Assembly (NCBI GenBank): GCA_015661855.1
Contig: DQVH01000040.1
Span: 1 to 15,175, forward strand
Length of the DNA stretch: 15,175 bases
Direction: 5' to 3'
Origin: Desulfurococcales archaeon
Lineage (GTDB): Archaea; Thermoproteota; Thermoprotei_A; CAZTBM01; SZUA-1508
Below the pieces are notes generated by a model that was not told the origin of the DNA, did no database searches, and saw only the letters and a program-made list of their open reading frames with translations. This document shows, in pieces, positions 6,651-14,858 of the stretch; positions within the stretch are counted from its first letter, which is position 1; every line of letters begins with the position of its first letter. A program made the position numbers and the translations under genes.

Positions 6651-6923
6651 ATGTTTATGATAGGTTTACCTGAAGCACTAGTTATAATAGCATTAGTTAT
6701 GCTACTTATATTTGCACCATCAAAACTACCACAACTAGCTAGAGCAATAGGTCAGTCAATTAAGGAGATAAAGAAGGCTACTAGAGAAATTGAAGAGGAA
6801 ATTACAGATGAAAAGATACTCAAAATAGCTCGAGAGCTAGGTATAGAAATTGAGGGTAAAAGTAGAGAGGAGATAGTGAGAGAGGTTATGGAGAAACTGG
6901 GTAAAAGTAAACCTAAGAAGTAA
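6651..6923 (+). CDS. tatA: Twin-arginine translocase subunit TatA (paralogue 1)
   Basis: This 90-residue Tat component multimerises in the membrane to let folded proteins cross. It shows the family layout: a short N-terminal hydrophobic helix (about 4-21), a hinge, then an amphipathic helix KLPQLARAIGQSIKEIKKA (25-43). The hinge reads FAPSKLP instead of the near-invariant FG. After an acidic linker comes a C-terminal module (53-84: DEKILKIARELGIEIEGKS and on) that recurs in the second TatA of this locus. ATG at 6651 is chosen because GAGGTG lies 5 nt upstream; the frame is open to a TTG at 6630 but that would add residues before the helix. tatC follows after 77 nt on the same strand. TatB is not expected in archaea, so this protein may combine roles. 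Confidence 0.9.
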   Translation: MFMIGLPEALVIIALVMLLIFAPSKLPQLARAIGQSIKEIKKATREIEEEITDEKILKIARELGIEIEGKSREEIVREVMEKLGKSKPKK

Positions 6924-6988
6924 ACGCTGTTACAAAGAAACTTACAAGCAAACCTATTATAGTACTAGTCCCTCTCCACTCAACATCT

Positions 6989-6994
6989 AGGTGG
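6989..6994 (+). promoter_or_regulatory. Shine-Dalgarno site fixing a TTG start for tatC
   Basis: AGGTGG, 6 nt before TTG at 7001. No in-frame ATG exists until deep inside the protein, so the TTG start is well supported. Confidence 0.7.
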
Positions 6995-7000
6995 TATTCT

Positions 7001-7903
7001 TTGTCAAGAGACTATCCACCACAGGATAAACCTAGACCTGTTTCGGAACATTTAGAGGAGCTTATTGCGAGACTAAGGGTATGTATAATTGCAGTGTTAA
7101 TTACTTCACTTATATGCTTCCTACTACCATCAACCTTTCTCCCCCCAATAGAGGGATATGATGCACTCATTAGTGGTAATAGTAGTGATGGTTTACTTAC
7201 AAAAATACTACCACTACCTACTAGAGGTAACTCTCTAGTCATCTACATACTTAATAGGATAAGGCTTGACATAGTCACTTCCACAAAATTCTATTTAGAG
7301 AGAATATTCGGTATAGAACATGTTGAAATTGATTTAAAGCCGTTGAAAGTTTATGATGCCATAGTGTTAATATTGGAAGCTTCAATACTAATGGGCTTAA
7401 TAGTTTCCTCACCAGTAATAGCTTATGAGGTATACAAGTTTATAGCTCCAGCACTATACCCCCATGAGAAGAGGTTTCTAACAAGCTTTACTCTAGCTTT
7501 CGTAGCATTCTTCCTTGGGGGAGTAGTTTACGCATATAAGGTTATAGCACCATTAACTTTATCTGTATTTTTATGGATGAATAGCTGGTTAGGTCTTGAA
7601 CCAGTATTCTGGGTTAGAGACTTTTACGAGTTCACCATTATGCTTCTCATATTCATTGGAGCATTATTCACATTACCAGTAGTAATAGTTTTAGCTGCAT
7701 ACTTTAAAGTATTCAACCCAAGAGTACTTAGAAAGTATTGGAGATACTTTATTGTCGCTGTTTTCACTCTAGCAGCAATAATAACTCCTGATCCAACCCC
7801 TATCTCCATGACCCTCGTCTCTATACCATTTCTAACACTCTACATTATAGCTACATTTGTAGGAGAATTAGTCTATAAAAGGAGTAGTAAGGATAGCAAA
7901 TAA
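7001..7903 (+). CDS. tatC: Twin-arginine translocase subunit TatC
   Basis: This 300-residue polytopic membrane protein is the receptor for twin-arginine signal peptides. The N-terminal signature EHLEELIARLR (16-26) precedes helix 1 (about 27-43). The conserved block SSPVIAYEVYKFIAPALYPHEKRF lies at 136-159, with E143 and the PALYPHE segment, and TPDPTP (262-267) stands near the last helix. Further helices lie at about 117-137, 160-185, 211-232, 249-262 and 269-287. The first extracytoplasmic loop (about 45-113) is roughly twice that of E. coli TatC (258 residues), which explains the extra length. The start is TTG with a strong AGGTGG site. A TATA-like ATTATAGTA near 6956 could give it its own promoter besides read-through from tatA1. 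Confidence 0.95.
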   Translation: MSRDYPPQDKPRPVSEHLEELIARLRVCIIAVLITSLICFLLPSTFLPPIEGYDALISGNSSDGLLTKILPLPTRGNSLVIYILNRIRLDIVTSTKFYLERIFGIEHVEIDLKPLKVYDAIVLILEASILMGLIVSSPVIAYEVYKFIAPALYPHEKRFLTSFTLAFVAFFLGGVVYAYKVIAPLTLSVFLWMNSWLGLEPVFWVRDFYEFTIMLLIFIGALFTLPVVIVLAAYFKVFNPRVLRKYWRYFIVAVFTLAAIITPDPTPISMTLVSIPFLTLYIIATFVGELVYKRSSKDSK

Positions 7904-7941
7904 GCTAAATTGACATAGACTAAACAGTTTCAAGCTAAGTT

Positions 7942-8316
7942 TTACTTTGATTCCCCTACTTTCTCTTTCCTACTTAGTTTAGCCTCTATTTCATCTATTA
8001 TTTCATTGAGTGATTTGTTTTCAGTTTGAATGTTCAGTTTTCTAGCTAACTTCATAATCCTCTCTTCATAACTTACCTCCTTTAACTTTCGCTTAGAATC
8101 CTCCTCTACATCCCCTACTTTAAGTGTACTTTCTGTCCCCTTTTTCTTATACTCTACTTCTTCTCCTACTCCATAAACTACTTGAGAGGCTTTTCTAAAT
8201 TCTGCTACTGCCTGTCCCAGTACTCTCGCTATTTCGGGGATTTTCTTAGGGCCGAATAGGATTAATGCTATAATTATTATTAATAGTAGTTCCCAGGGAC
8301 CTAGCCAGCCATTCAT
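7942..8316 (-). CDS. tatA: Twin-arginine translocase subunit TatA (paralogue 2)
   Basis: This 124-residue TatA-family protein has a canonical plan: a hydrophobic helix (about 8-21), the conserved hinge FGPKKIPE (21-28), and an amphipathic helix (29-43). A longer charged linker (50-83) follows, then a C-terminal module (84-115: EERIMKLARKLNIQTENKS and on) similar to that of paralogue 1. ATG at 8316 is preferred because GGTG (8323-8326) stands 6 nt upstream and overlaps the alternative GTG at 8325. It is convergent with tatC, with 38 nt between the stops. Two TatA proteins with different hinges could play TatA- and TatB-like parts; that is inference. Confidence 0.92.
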   Translation of the reverse strand: MNGWLGPWELLLIIIIALILFGPKKIPEIARVLGQAVAEFRKASQVVYGVGEEVEYKKKGTESTLKVGDVEEDSKRKLKEVSYEERIMKLARKLNIQTENKSLNEIIDEIEAKLSRKEKVGESK

Positions 8317-8357
8317 AGTTAGCACCTAAGTGTCTAATATTGTGTACTCTCTTTAGC

Positions 8358-8367
8358 TATAATAAAT
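8358..8367 (-). promoter_or_regulatory. TATA box candidate for tatA paralogue 2
   Basis: ATTTATTATA on the minus strand. A start about 25 nt downstream (near 8336) leaves a leader of about 20 nt, which suggests the gene is transcribed separately from ileS upstream. Confidence 0.4.
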
Positions 8368-8399
8368 GTTTGGTGTAAGAGGTAACTGCGTACTTGGGT

Positions 8400-11351
8400 T
8401 TACACTTTTATTTTTATTTTCACCTTTACTCCCTCTATAGTCCATGTTTTTGCTTCTTTTGGTTCAGTTTCTACTATTTTAATACTTTTAGCTCTAACTT
8501 CACCTAGAATGTATTTTTCATGCTTCTTTATAGCTTTCTTAATGTTTTCGTTTTCAGTGTATACTAGGACTTCCTTTAATACTGCATCTAATGGTAGATC
8601 TAACTCTCTCCTCATAACCTGAATTCTCCTAACAATCTCTCTAGCTAAACCTTCAAGTAGAACCTCTTCATCTATACTTGTATCTACGTAGAATGTTGTA
8701 TCGTTAACCTTTATGACTTCATAAGCTCCTTTAACTGGTTCTGTACTTAGTTCAACTGTTTTTATGTTAGCGTAGGTTTTGAATACTTCTACTGCTTCAC
8801 GTAGCTCTTTACCTATATGTTTACGTACAATAATACTTCTTTTGAGAGGCCAGCGTCTCTTTATACCTATCTTCATTCTCAGTGATAGTACTTCCTCTGC
8901 TGCTTTGAGAACCTTCTCTACCTCCTCCCATGAACCTTTAAATACTAGTTCTTCAGGTATTCTAGGCCAAGAGTTCATGTGTACACTTATTGGTGTTTTA
9001 GGGTTCAGTTTTCGAGTAAATGCTTGATATAGGTATTCAGCTAGGAATGGTGTTATTGGTGCTATAGCCTTTATTATTGAGTCGAGTATGATATAAAGTA
9101 CTGCATATGCACTTCTCTTTACTGGATCGTCACGTTCAATCCACACTCTAGGTCTAATAAGTGTTATGTATTTATGACTTAACTTTTCAACTATAAAGTC
9201 ACTTATAGCTCTTACAGCTTTATGTATATCGAATTTCTCAAGATACTTTTCAACTTCTAGTAGTGTCATGTATAATTCTGTTAAAATCCACTTATCCTCT
9301 ATCCTTAGATTCTTTAAGTCGTCTTCTAGTTTTTCAGGAGTCCACTTATCTAACTCCATATATGTGAGTGCAAAGTTAACACTACTCCACAGTATATCGA
9401 GTACTCTCTTGTAAACTCTTATCTCTGCTGGATCAAAGTTAATGTTATCCCATGGTGATGCCTTAGCCATAAGGTAGAATCTTACTACATCAGCACCCCA
9501 TTTCTCCATAGCCTCATGAGCCCAAATCACATTACCTCTACTCTTACTCATCTTCTTACCATATTTATCTAGAACGTGGCCTTGATTAAGTACTCTCTTG
9601 TATGGACTTTTACCGTATAGTGCTACTGATGTAAACATTAATGTGTAGAACCATCCCCTAGTTTGATCTACAGCTTCAGTTATGAAATCGTATGGGAATA
9701 ACTTGTCGAATAGCCTGTCAAGACCGTATTGGTGGAGTGCTGCTGTATGTGCTAAACCACTATCCATCCACACATCTACAACAAACTTCTCTCTTTCCAT
9801 AACACCTCCACATTTAGGACATTTAATCTTAACCTGGTCAACCCATGGCCTATGATGGTCTACTACTTTCTCCGGGTTTATAGCTAGCCTCTTTAACTCT
9901 TCAAGACTACCTACAGCTATTCTATGTTTACAATTCCTACACGTCCATATGGGTAGTGGTGTACCCCAGTATCTCTCCCTACTTATACACCAGTCTCTAG
10001 CATTCTCTATCCAATCACTAAACCTCTTACCAGCCCACGGTGGATACCATTCAACCTTACTATTCTCTTTTAGCATTAACTCCTTTATTGGTTCAATCTT
10101 TATAAACCATTGAGTGTCAGCATAGTATATTAGTGGGGTTTCACATCTCCAGCAGTGTGGGTATTCATGTTTATATGTTCCACAGTATACTAGTAGTCCC
10201 TTTCTCTTAAGATCCTCTATAACGTGTTTATCCGCTTCTTTAAACCATAATCCTGCATACTTTCCTGCATCCTCGTTGAAGAAACCATTCTTCATTAATG
10301 GTTTGAATACTCTAATATTATACTCTTTAGCTACTTCAAAGTCTTCAGGTCCATGAGCGGGAGCTACATGTACTACTCCTGTACCTTCATCCATTGAAAC
10401 CCAACTAGCTGTAACTATAGCATGCTCCCATCGGTTATTGTGTTCTCTATGTTTTGGAACCTCCTCTAATAGTGGATGCCTATACTTAAGACCCTTAAGA
10501 TCTCTACCTAAAACCTTCTCTATAATCCTGTAATTCTCTAGCTTAACCTCTTTAGCGAAGTCTTTTAATCTCTTCTCAGCTACTATCCAGTATTCTCCAC
10601 CAACATCTATTTTTACGTAGTATTCGTTTGGATGTACAGCTAACGCTTCATTAGATATTATTGTCCATGGTGTTGTAGTCCAAGCTACCATGTACGTTTT
10701 ATCCTGGTTTAATAGTGGTAGTTTAAAGTATAGACTTGGGTCTTCAACCTCTTTAGATCCTAGTGCTACTTCATGGCTACTTAGTGCAGTTTCACATCTC
10801 GGACATACCGGTATAACTCTTAAGTCTTCATAGAGTAAACCTTTATTCCACATTTCCTTAAGGAACGACCATAATGTATCAAGGTATTTTGGAGTTCTAG
10901 TTTCATAGGCTTGATCGTAATCTAGCCATAGCCCTAACCTCTCACTATCTCTTCTCCACTGTGATAGGTAGTAGTCTACTAGTTTCTGGCATTCTCTAAC
11001 AAAAGCTTCTATACCGTAAACTTCAATATCCTTTTTACTCTTAAATCCAAGTTTCTTCTCAACCTCAAGCTCTACTGGTAAACCTTGAGTATCCCATCCT
11101 GCTTGATCCCACACATTGTACCCCTTCATTCTCATAAACCTTAACACTATATCCTTCATAGTTCTTCCACGAGCATGACCAACATGCATAAATCCATTTG
11201 TTGTTGGAGGGCCCTCAAGAAATGCGAATATTCTTTGCTGACGTCTACTCCACTCTCTAACCATACCGGGTATGTTGTGTTTCTTCCAGAACTCCATAAC
11301 CTCTCTTTCAACAATCAATGGATCATAGGAGCCCTTTACTACAGCTTTCAC
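8400..11351 (-). CDS. ileS: Isoleucyl-tRNA synthetase
   Basis: This 983-residue class I synthetase charges tRNA-Ile. The HIGH motif is HVGH (56-59) and the KMSKS loop is intact at 600-604 (GKKMSKSRGN). The CP1 editing domain is inserted between, with TTTPWT (225-230) and DEGTGVVHVAPAHGPEDF (321-338). Cysteine pairs C183/C186, C400/C403, C471/C474 and C511/C514 look like zinc sites. The C-terminal anticodon-binding region and small tail (to VKIKIKV) are present. The WDTQGLPVELEVEK block (86-99) and editing motif favour IleRS over ValRS or LeuRS. The length is a little below that usual for archaeal IleRS. The start is GTG with AGGTGG 6 nt upstream. It lies 116 nt downstream of proS on the same strand, with its own possible promoter. 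Confidence 0.97.
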   Translation of the reverse strand: MKAVVKGSYDPLIVEREVMEFWKKHNIPGMVREWSRRQQRIFAFLEGPPTTNGFMHVGHARGRTMKDIVLRFMRMKGYNVWDQAGWDTQGLPVELEVEKKLGFKSKKDIEVYGIEAFVRECQKLVDYYLSQWRRDSERLGLWLDYDQAYETRTPKYLDTLWSFLKEMWNKGLLYEDLRVIPVCPRCETALSSHEVALGSKEVEDPSLYFKLPLLNQDKTYMVAWTTTPWTIISNEALAVHPNEYYVKIDVGGEYWIVAEKRLKDFAKEVKLENYRIIEKVLGRDLKGLKYRHPLLEEVPKHREHNNRWEHAIVTASWVSMDEGTGVVHVAPAHGPEDFEVAKEYNIRVFKPLMKNGFFNEDAGKYAGLWFKEADKHVIEDLKRKGLLVYCGTYKHEYPHCWRCETPLIYYADTQWFIKIEPIKELMLKENSKVEWYPPWAGKRFSDWIENARDWCISRERYWGTPLPIWTCRNCKHRIAVGSLEELKRLAINPEKVVDHHRPWVDQVKIKCPKCGGVMEREKFVVDVWMDSGLAHTAALHQYGLDRLFDKLFPYDFITEAVDQTRGWFYTLMFTSVALYGKSPYKRVLNQGHVLDKYGKKMSKSRGNVIWAHEAMEKWGADVVRFYLMAKASPWDNINFDPAEIRVYKRVLDILWSSVNFALTYMELDKWTPEKLEDDLKNLRIEDKWILTELYMTLLEVEKYLEKFDIHKAVRAISDFIVEKLSHKYITLIRPRVWIERDDPVKRSAYAVLYIILDSIIKAIAPITPFLAEYLYQAFTRKLNPKTPISVHMNSWPRIPEELVFKGSWEEVEKVLKAAEEVLSLRMKIGIKRRWPLKRSIIVRKHIGKELREAVEVFKTYANIKTVELSTEPVKGAYEVIKVNDTTFYVDTSIDEEVLLEGLAREIVRRIQVMRRELDLPLDAVLKEVLVYTENENIKKAIKKHEKYILGEVRAKSIKIVETEPKEAKTWTIEGVKVKIKIKV

Positions 11352-11357
11352 ACTATA

Positions 11358-11373
11358 CCACCTTAACCTAAGG
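11358..11373 (-). promoter_or_regulatory. ileS ribosome site overlapped by a small hairpin
   Basis: On the minus strand CCTTA-GGT-TAAGG (11361-11373) forms a 5-bp stem with a 3-nt loop, and its 3' arm contains the AAGG of the AAGGTGG ribosome site of ileS. The stem is short, so it may be chance. Confidence 0.3.
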
Positions 11374-11440
11374 GATGAAATACTATTATGGTAGGGTTTC
11401 TGTTAAGGACTACATGCTTCAGTATTTAGAAGTGTAAGCT

Positions 11441-11453
11441 AAATTTAAATATT
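11441..11453 (-). promoter_or_regulatory. TATA-like box candidate for ileS
   Basis: AATATTTAAATTT on the minus strand, inside the 116-nt gap after proS. A start near 11420 would give an ileS leader of about 70 nt, longer than others here and containing the small hairpin. Confidence 0.35.
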
Positions 11454-11467
11454 ACTATAGTTTGGAG

Positions 11468-12922
11468 CTAGTACTTTTTAGAGAGGTATAGCCATGTTTC
11501 AGCTTTCTCTCCACATATAGGGCATTTTCCATGAGCTTTTTCCTCAGGATTAAACCCTAATGCTTCTTTACCTAGCCTCCTCTCTAATTCTAAACCACAC
11601 TCATCTCTACCACACCATGGCACTTTCACTATACCCTTCTCTGGTATCTTAGATTTATCAGATATGTCTATTAATGTGTGTATGTTTGAGTTTAACCATT
11701 TCTTAGCTCGTTCATAGAGATTCCTATTTATATCCTCCATTAACTCTTTAAGTTTACTTACTAATTCCTCATCCTTTACTAGAATTTTTTCACCTGTATC
11801 CCTTCTTGCTACTGTAACTGCTTCCTGCTTTACCTCTTTAGGTCCAATATCAATTCTTAATGGTACACCCTTCATTTCCCAGTAGTAGTATTTATCTCCT
11901 ACACTTCTATCAGTTAAGTCTATGTGTACTCTAAAGCCTTCACTTTTAAGTTTCTCATATATACTTCTACATTTACTTAGTATCTCTTCCTCTTTCCCCT
12001 TGAATATTACTGGTACTATTACTATTTGTATTGGAGCTATATTTGTTGGGAATATGAGCCCCCTATTATCACCATGTATTGATAATAGTACCCCTATTAC
12101 CCTCTCTGAAACACCATAACATGTTTGCCATACATATTGAAAACTCTCATCAGCCATTTGAACTTTTATATCGAATGCTTTAGCGAATTTTTGACCTAAA
12201 TTTATTACTGAACCTAACTCTATTGCTCTACCATCCGGCATTACTGTGAAGAAGTCGTAGTTATACTCTGCACCTGCAAATGTATCCCACTTTGGAGTTC
12301 TAAGTATAATGTATGGTATGTATAGGGAGTCAAAAAACTTCTTGTATATTTCTATAGCTTCTCTAATTTGCTTTTCAGCATCCTCCTTTGTAGCGTGTAC
12401 TGTATGTGCTTCAATAAAGCTTGCTATCTCTCTAACTCTAAGTATTGCTCTTGTATGTTTAGTTTCATATCTAAACACGTTTACGTGTTGATATAGTTTA
12501 ATAGGTAAATCTCTGTAAGATTTCAACCATAACTTAAACATATAGTACATTACTGTTTCACTTGTAGGTCTAAGTAGTAACTTTCTATCCAACCTCTTAC
12601 TTAGCGTTCCCTCAATTACAAATGTTTCTCCACTAAACCCTTCGAGAAAATCCTTCTCTAAAGCGAAAATCTCTTCGGGAATTAATGTTGGAAAGTATAC
12701 CTCCTCATGACCTGTTTCTTCAAGAAGCCTCTTCAATATATTCATTGTGAGCTTTAAAGCCTTATAGCCGTAGGGTTTCCAGATAAGACATCCCTTAACA
12801 GGATACCTTTTATCTATAATGTCTGCTTTTTCAAGAATCTCATCATACCATTCATGGAATTCATTATACTTATCCTTCATAAAGGTTATCTTCTTAGGCT
12901 CCTTAGACCCCTTAGTAGACAT
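11468..12922 (-). CDS. proS: Prolyl-tRNA synthetase, archaeal/eukaryotic-like type
   Basis: This 484-residue class II synthetase charges tRNA-Pro in the cytoplasm. It contains LRPTSET (117-123), motif 2 from FRYETKHTRAILRVREI (150-166) through EAHTVHAT (171-178), and motif 3 from GVSERVIGVLLSIHGDNRG (270-288). The anticodon-binding domain has YYYWEMKGVPLRIDIGP (345-361). The C-terminal extension has four zinc-ligand cysteines (C437, C442, C467, C470) and ends in tyrosine, both typical of the archaeal/eukaryotic form. The bacterial editing insertion is absent. The start is ATG, with only a moderate GTGTGG ribosome site. A TATA box candidate lies at 12971-12981. Length and motifs are intact. 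Confidence 0.97.
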   Translation of the reverse strand: MSTKGSKEPKKITFMKDKYNEFHEWYDEILEKADIIDKRYPVKGCLIWKPYGYKALKLTMNILKRLLEETGHEEVYFPTLIPEEIFALEKDFLEGFSGETFVIEGTLSKRLDRKLLLRPTSETVMYYMFKLWLKSYRDLPIKLYQHVNVFRYETKHTRAILRVREIASFIEAHTVHATKEDAEKQIREAIEIYKKFFDSLYIPYIILRTPKWDTFAGAEYNYDFFTVMPDGRAIELGSVINLGQKFAKAFDIKVQMADESFQYVWQTCYGVSERVIGVLLSIHGDNRGLIFPTNIAPIQIVIVPVIFKGKEEEILSKCRSIYEKLKSEGFRVHIDLTDRSVGDKYYYWEMKGVPLRIDIGPKEVKQEAVTVARRDTGEKILVKDEELVSKLKELMEDINRNLYERAKKWLNSNIHTLIDISDKSKIPEKGIVKVPWCGRDECGLELERRLGKEALGFNPEEKAHGKCPICGEKAETWLYLSKKY

Positions 12923-12970
12923 TTAGACCACACTCTACTACACAAATATCAACATAAGCATAAGCTATCA

Positions 12971-12981
12971 GAATATAAAGT
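12971..12981 (-). promoter_or_regulatory. TATA box candidate for proS
   Basis: CTTTATATTC-type element on the minus strand. A start near 12950 gives a leader of about 28 nt. It also lies just downstream of the tRNA gene on the same strand, so proS need not depend on the tRNA promoter. Confidence 0.5.
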
Positions 12982-13034
12982 TTAATGCTGAGAATTAAAA
13001 GTGTATGTAAAATTAGGCTATGTAGGATTAGGTA

Positions 13035-13110
13035 TGGTAGCCGGGCGGGGATTCGAACCCCGGTCGGCGGGGCCAGAGCCCGCCATGCTTGGCCGCTACA
13101 CCACCCGGCT
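13035..13110 (-). tRNA. tRNA-Gln (anticodon CUG), CCA encoded
   Basis: On the minus strand the acceptor stem AGCCGGG/CCCGGCT is fully paired, followed by discriminator A and an encoded CCA (13035-13037). The D stem GTGT/GCAT, the anticodon stem GCGGG/CCCGC with loop CTCTGGC, a 4-nt variable loop, and the T stem CGGGG/CCCCG with loop TTCGAAT all fold. The anticodon is CTG (13074-13076), reading CAG for glutamine. There is no intron. In most archaea this tRNA is first charged with Glu and then amidated by GatDE. The gene is far richer in GC than its surroundings, as expected for stable RNA in a hyperthermophile. Confidence 0.95.
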
Positions 13111-13168
13111 CCAACCTATATTAAAACTAGTTAGGGGGTTTAATGTTTTATTATTCTTCTCTACGTTA

Positions 13169-13507
13169 CTACTCATATTCTCTCCAAGAGTAATGGCATT
13201 TTGTACACTTGTAAATTCTAGTTGGTGGTTCATCTGCAGCTCTTGTTTGCACAATCCATACGTAAGCTTCAGTATTACCACACTTAGGACATTCAACATT
13301 CTTAGCTATTGATGTAGTTCTAGGTATATCTGTTGGAGACTCGATAATTACTGTCTTCTCTTTTTCGGTATGCTCTATTCTCTTACTTAGCGTTAACTTT
13401 ATTCTAGCTTCCTCCTCGAAACCACACTTACTACAAACTAGTAATCTTCTACCACCCTTCACTCTAGGAGTCATCAAGCCACCACATTTAGGGCAGAATT
13501 TAACCAT
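13169..13507 (-). CDS. tfs: Transcription elongation factor TFS (TFIIS-like, transcript cleavage)
   Basis: This 112-residue archaeal TFS stimulates RNA cleavage by backtracked RNA polymerase. An N-terminal zinc ribbon (C5, C8, C25, C28), resembling the RPB9/RpoM type, is joined by a charged linker to a C-terminal zinc ribbon (C73, C76, C101, C104). The catalytic hairpin QTRAADEPPTR (87-97) carries the acidic pair D92-E93 that enters the polymerase active site, so the protein should be cleavage-active, unlike inhibitory paralogues that lose this pair. The ATG at 13507 is preceded by a GGGTGTGAT-like ribosome site. It shares a 111-nt divergent promoter region with the HD-domain gene and lies 58 nt before the tRNA-Gln gene. 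Confidence 0.96.
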   Translation of the reverse strand: MVKFCPKCGGLMTPRVKGGRRLLVCSKCGFEEEARIKLTLSKRIEHTEKEKTVIIESPTDIPRTTSIAKNVECPKCGNTEAYVWIVQTRAADEPPTRIYKCTKCHYSWREYE

Positions 13508-13550
13508 TTAGATCACACCCTACAATCTTACTTCTAATCTTTCTATAACC

Positions 13551-13560
13551 ATTTATTAAG
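13551..13560 (-). promoter_or_regulatory. TATA box candidate for tfs
   Basis: CTTAATAAAT on the minus strand. A start near 13530 would give a leader of about 23 nt. Confidence 0.35.
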
Positions 13561-13563
13561 TAA

Positions 13564-13571
13564 GTTATATC
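13564..13571 (+). promoter_or_regulatory. TATA box candidate for the HD-domain gene
   Basis: GTTATATC on the plus strand. A start near 13595 would leave a leader of about 24 nt. It abuts the tfs element, so the two divergent promoters are nearly back to back. Confidence 0.4.
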
Positions 13572-13618
13572 TTTTTCCATACATAGAGTGTATAAGTGTT
13601 AGTGTTTGGTGTTAGAAT

Positions 13619-14797
13619 TTGACATTGAAGATGATATATGATGAGATACATGGATTTATTAAGGTTAATAGTGTTGAGAGGGCTATAATCGATACACCTA
13701 TATTTCAAAGACTTAGACACATAGTACAGGTAGGGCTAGCATACTTAGTTTATCCTGGAGCTACACATACACGTTTCAGTCATAGTATTGGTACTCTACA
13801 TTTAGCTAGTAAACTTGGAGGAAGCTTAGCGAATGAGGGATATTTAACTGAGGATGACGTACAGTTATTAAGATTAGCAGCTTTACTTCACGATGTAGGC
13901 CATTACCCTCTATCACATAGTCTAGAACTATGTTTATTAAGATTGTACGGTGATAAAGCTAGTCATGAAAAGTTAACTATAGAGGTACTACGTAGGAGTG
14001 TTATTGCAGATATACTTAGAGAAAACGGTTATACACCGAACGATATAATAGGTATTCTTAGAGGTGAATGTAAGAATAAATTGTTAACCCAAATAATATC
14101 TAGTGATGCAGATATAGATAAAATGGATTATTTATTAAGAGACTCTAGACATACCGGTGTAGCCTATGGCATAATAGATATTGATAGACTCGTTAACACA
14201 TTCTCTGTAGATACCGAGGGGAACCTAGCATTAATGATGAAGGGGTTGGGGGCATTAGAGAACCTCTATATGGCTAGACTGCAAATGTACAAGACAGTAT
14301 ACTACCATAAGACCATTATAGCTTTCGAGCTAATGCTTAATGAAATATATAGGGAGCTTCTAGAGAGAGGAGAGGTTATGAGTTTAAACGAGATATATAA
14401 TGGAATTTCCACAGGAGATTTCTCGTTCTTTAATGACCACTATGTCTACAATAAATTATATAGTATCATACGTAGTGAGAAAGCTTACTCTCAAAGTATA
14501 GTTAAGTATGCGAAAATGTTTATTACTAGAAAGCCATTAAAAATAGTTCGTGATCTATCACAATACCTATTTAGCATGGAATCTATAAGGTCCCATAGAG
14601 TCGGAGTACCAGACTTTATTACTCATGGAGATAAGATTACATTTAAGACTGTAGTACTGTTCATTCGTAAGCCAGTTAAAGTGATTATAGATGAGAAGGG
14701 TACATCAGTACCCGTAATTGACAACAAGTTACAAACGATTATAAAGTGTATGCCTAGGGGGCTCATTATAGAAAGAACTTATACTACCCAATGTTAG
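13619..14797 (+). CDS. HD-domain phosphohydrolase, SAMHD1/dGTPase-like
   Basis: This 392-residue HD-superfamily hydrolase is predicted to be metal-dependent and act on (deoxy)nucleotides or another phosphoester. The N-terminal block YDEIHGFIKVNSVERAIIDT and FQRLRHIVQVG (29-39) is the hallmark of the SAMHD1/dGTP triphosphohydrolase group. Metal ligands are visible as H55 (RFSHS), H91-D92 (LLHDVGH) and D165 (DIDKMDYLLRD, aligned with D311 of SAMHD1). The C-terminal half is alpha-helical and unrecognised; no SAM domain is present. TTG at 13619 is supported by GGTG 7 nt upstream; ATG at 13631 is possible and loses four residues. AMP phosphorylase follows 124 nt later, a fitting nucleotide-turnover neighbour. 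The substrate cannot be told from the sequence. Confidence 0.9.
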   Translation: MTLKMIYDEIHGFIKVNSVERAIIDTPIFQRLRHIVQVGLAYLVYPGATHTRFSHSIGTLHLASKLGGSLANEGYLTEDDVQLLRLAALLHDVGHYPLSHSLELCLLRLYGDKASHEKLTIEVLRRSVIADILRENGYTPNDIIGILRGECKNKLLTQIISSDADIDKMDYLLRDSRHTGVAYGIIDIDRLVNTFSVDTEGNLALMMKGLGALENLYMARLQMYKTVYYHKTIIAFELMLNEIYRELLERGEVMSLNEIYNGISTGDFSFFNDHYVYNKLYSIIRSEKAYSQSIVKYAKMFITRKPLKIVRDLSQYLFSMESIRSHRVGVPDFITHGDKITFKTVVLFIRKPVKVIIDEKGTSVPVIDNKLQTIIKCMPRGLIIERTYTTQC

Positions 14798-14847
14798 AGC
14801 TAACACTGGTAGAGGTTATAATTCTTAAATCGTTTAGTGTAATACTA

Positions 14848-14852
14848 TTTTT
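14848..14852 (+). terminator. Weak T-run after the HD-domain gene
   Basis: TTTTT about 50 nt after the stop, before the AMP phosphorylase leader. It is short and could be chance. Confidence 0.3.
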
Positions 14853-14858
14853 CGAAAG

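Noticed and set aside
13096..13299. 67-codon minus-strand frame overlapping tfs and the tRNA
   Set aside because: It overlaps the C-terminal zinc ribbon of tfs in another frame and runs into the tRNA; no support.
13001..13312. 103-codon plus-strand open frame across the tRNA-Gln gene and the end of tfs
   Set aside because: It is read through the complement of a fully folded tRNA and antisense to the catalytic end of TFS.
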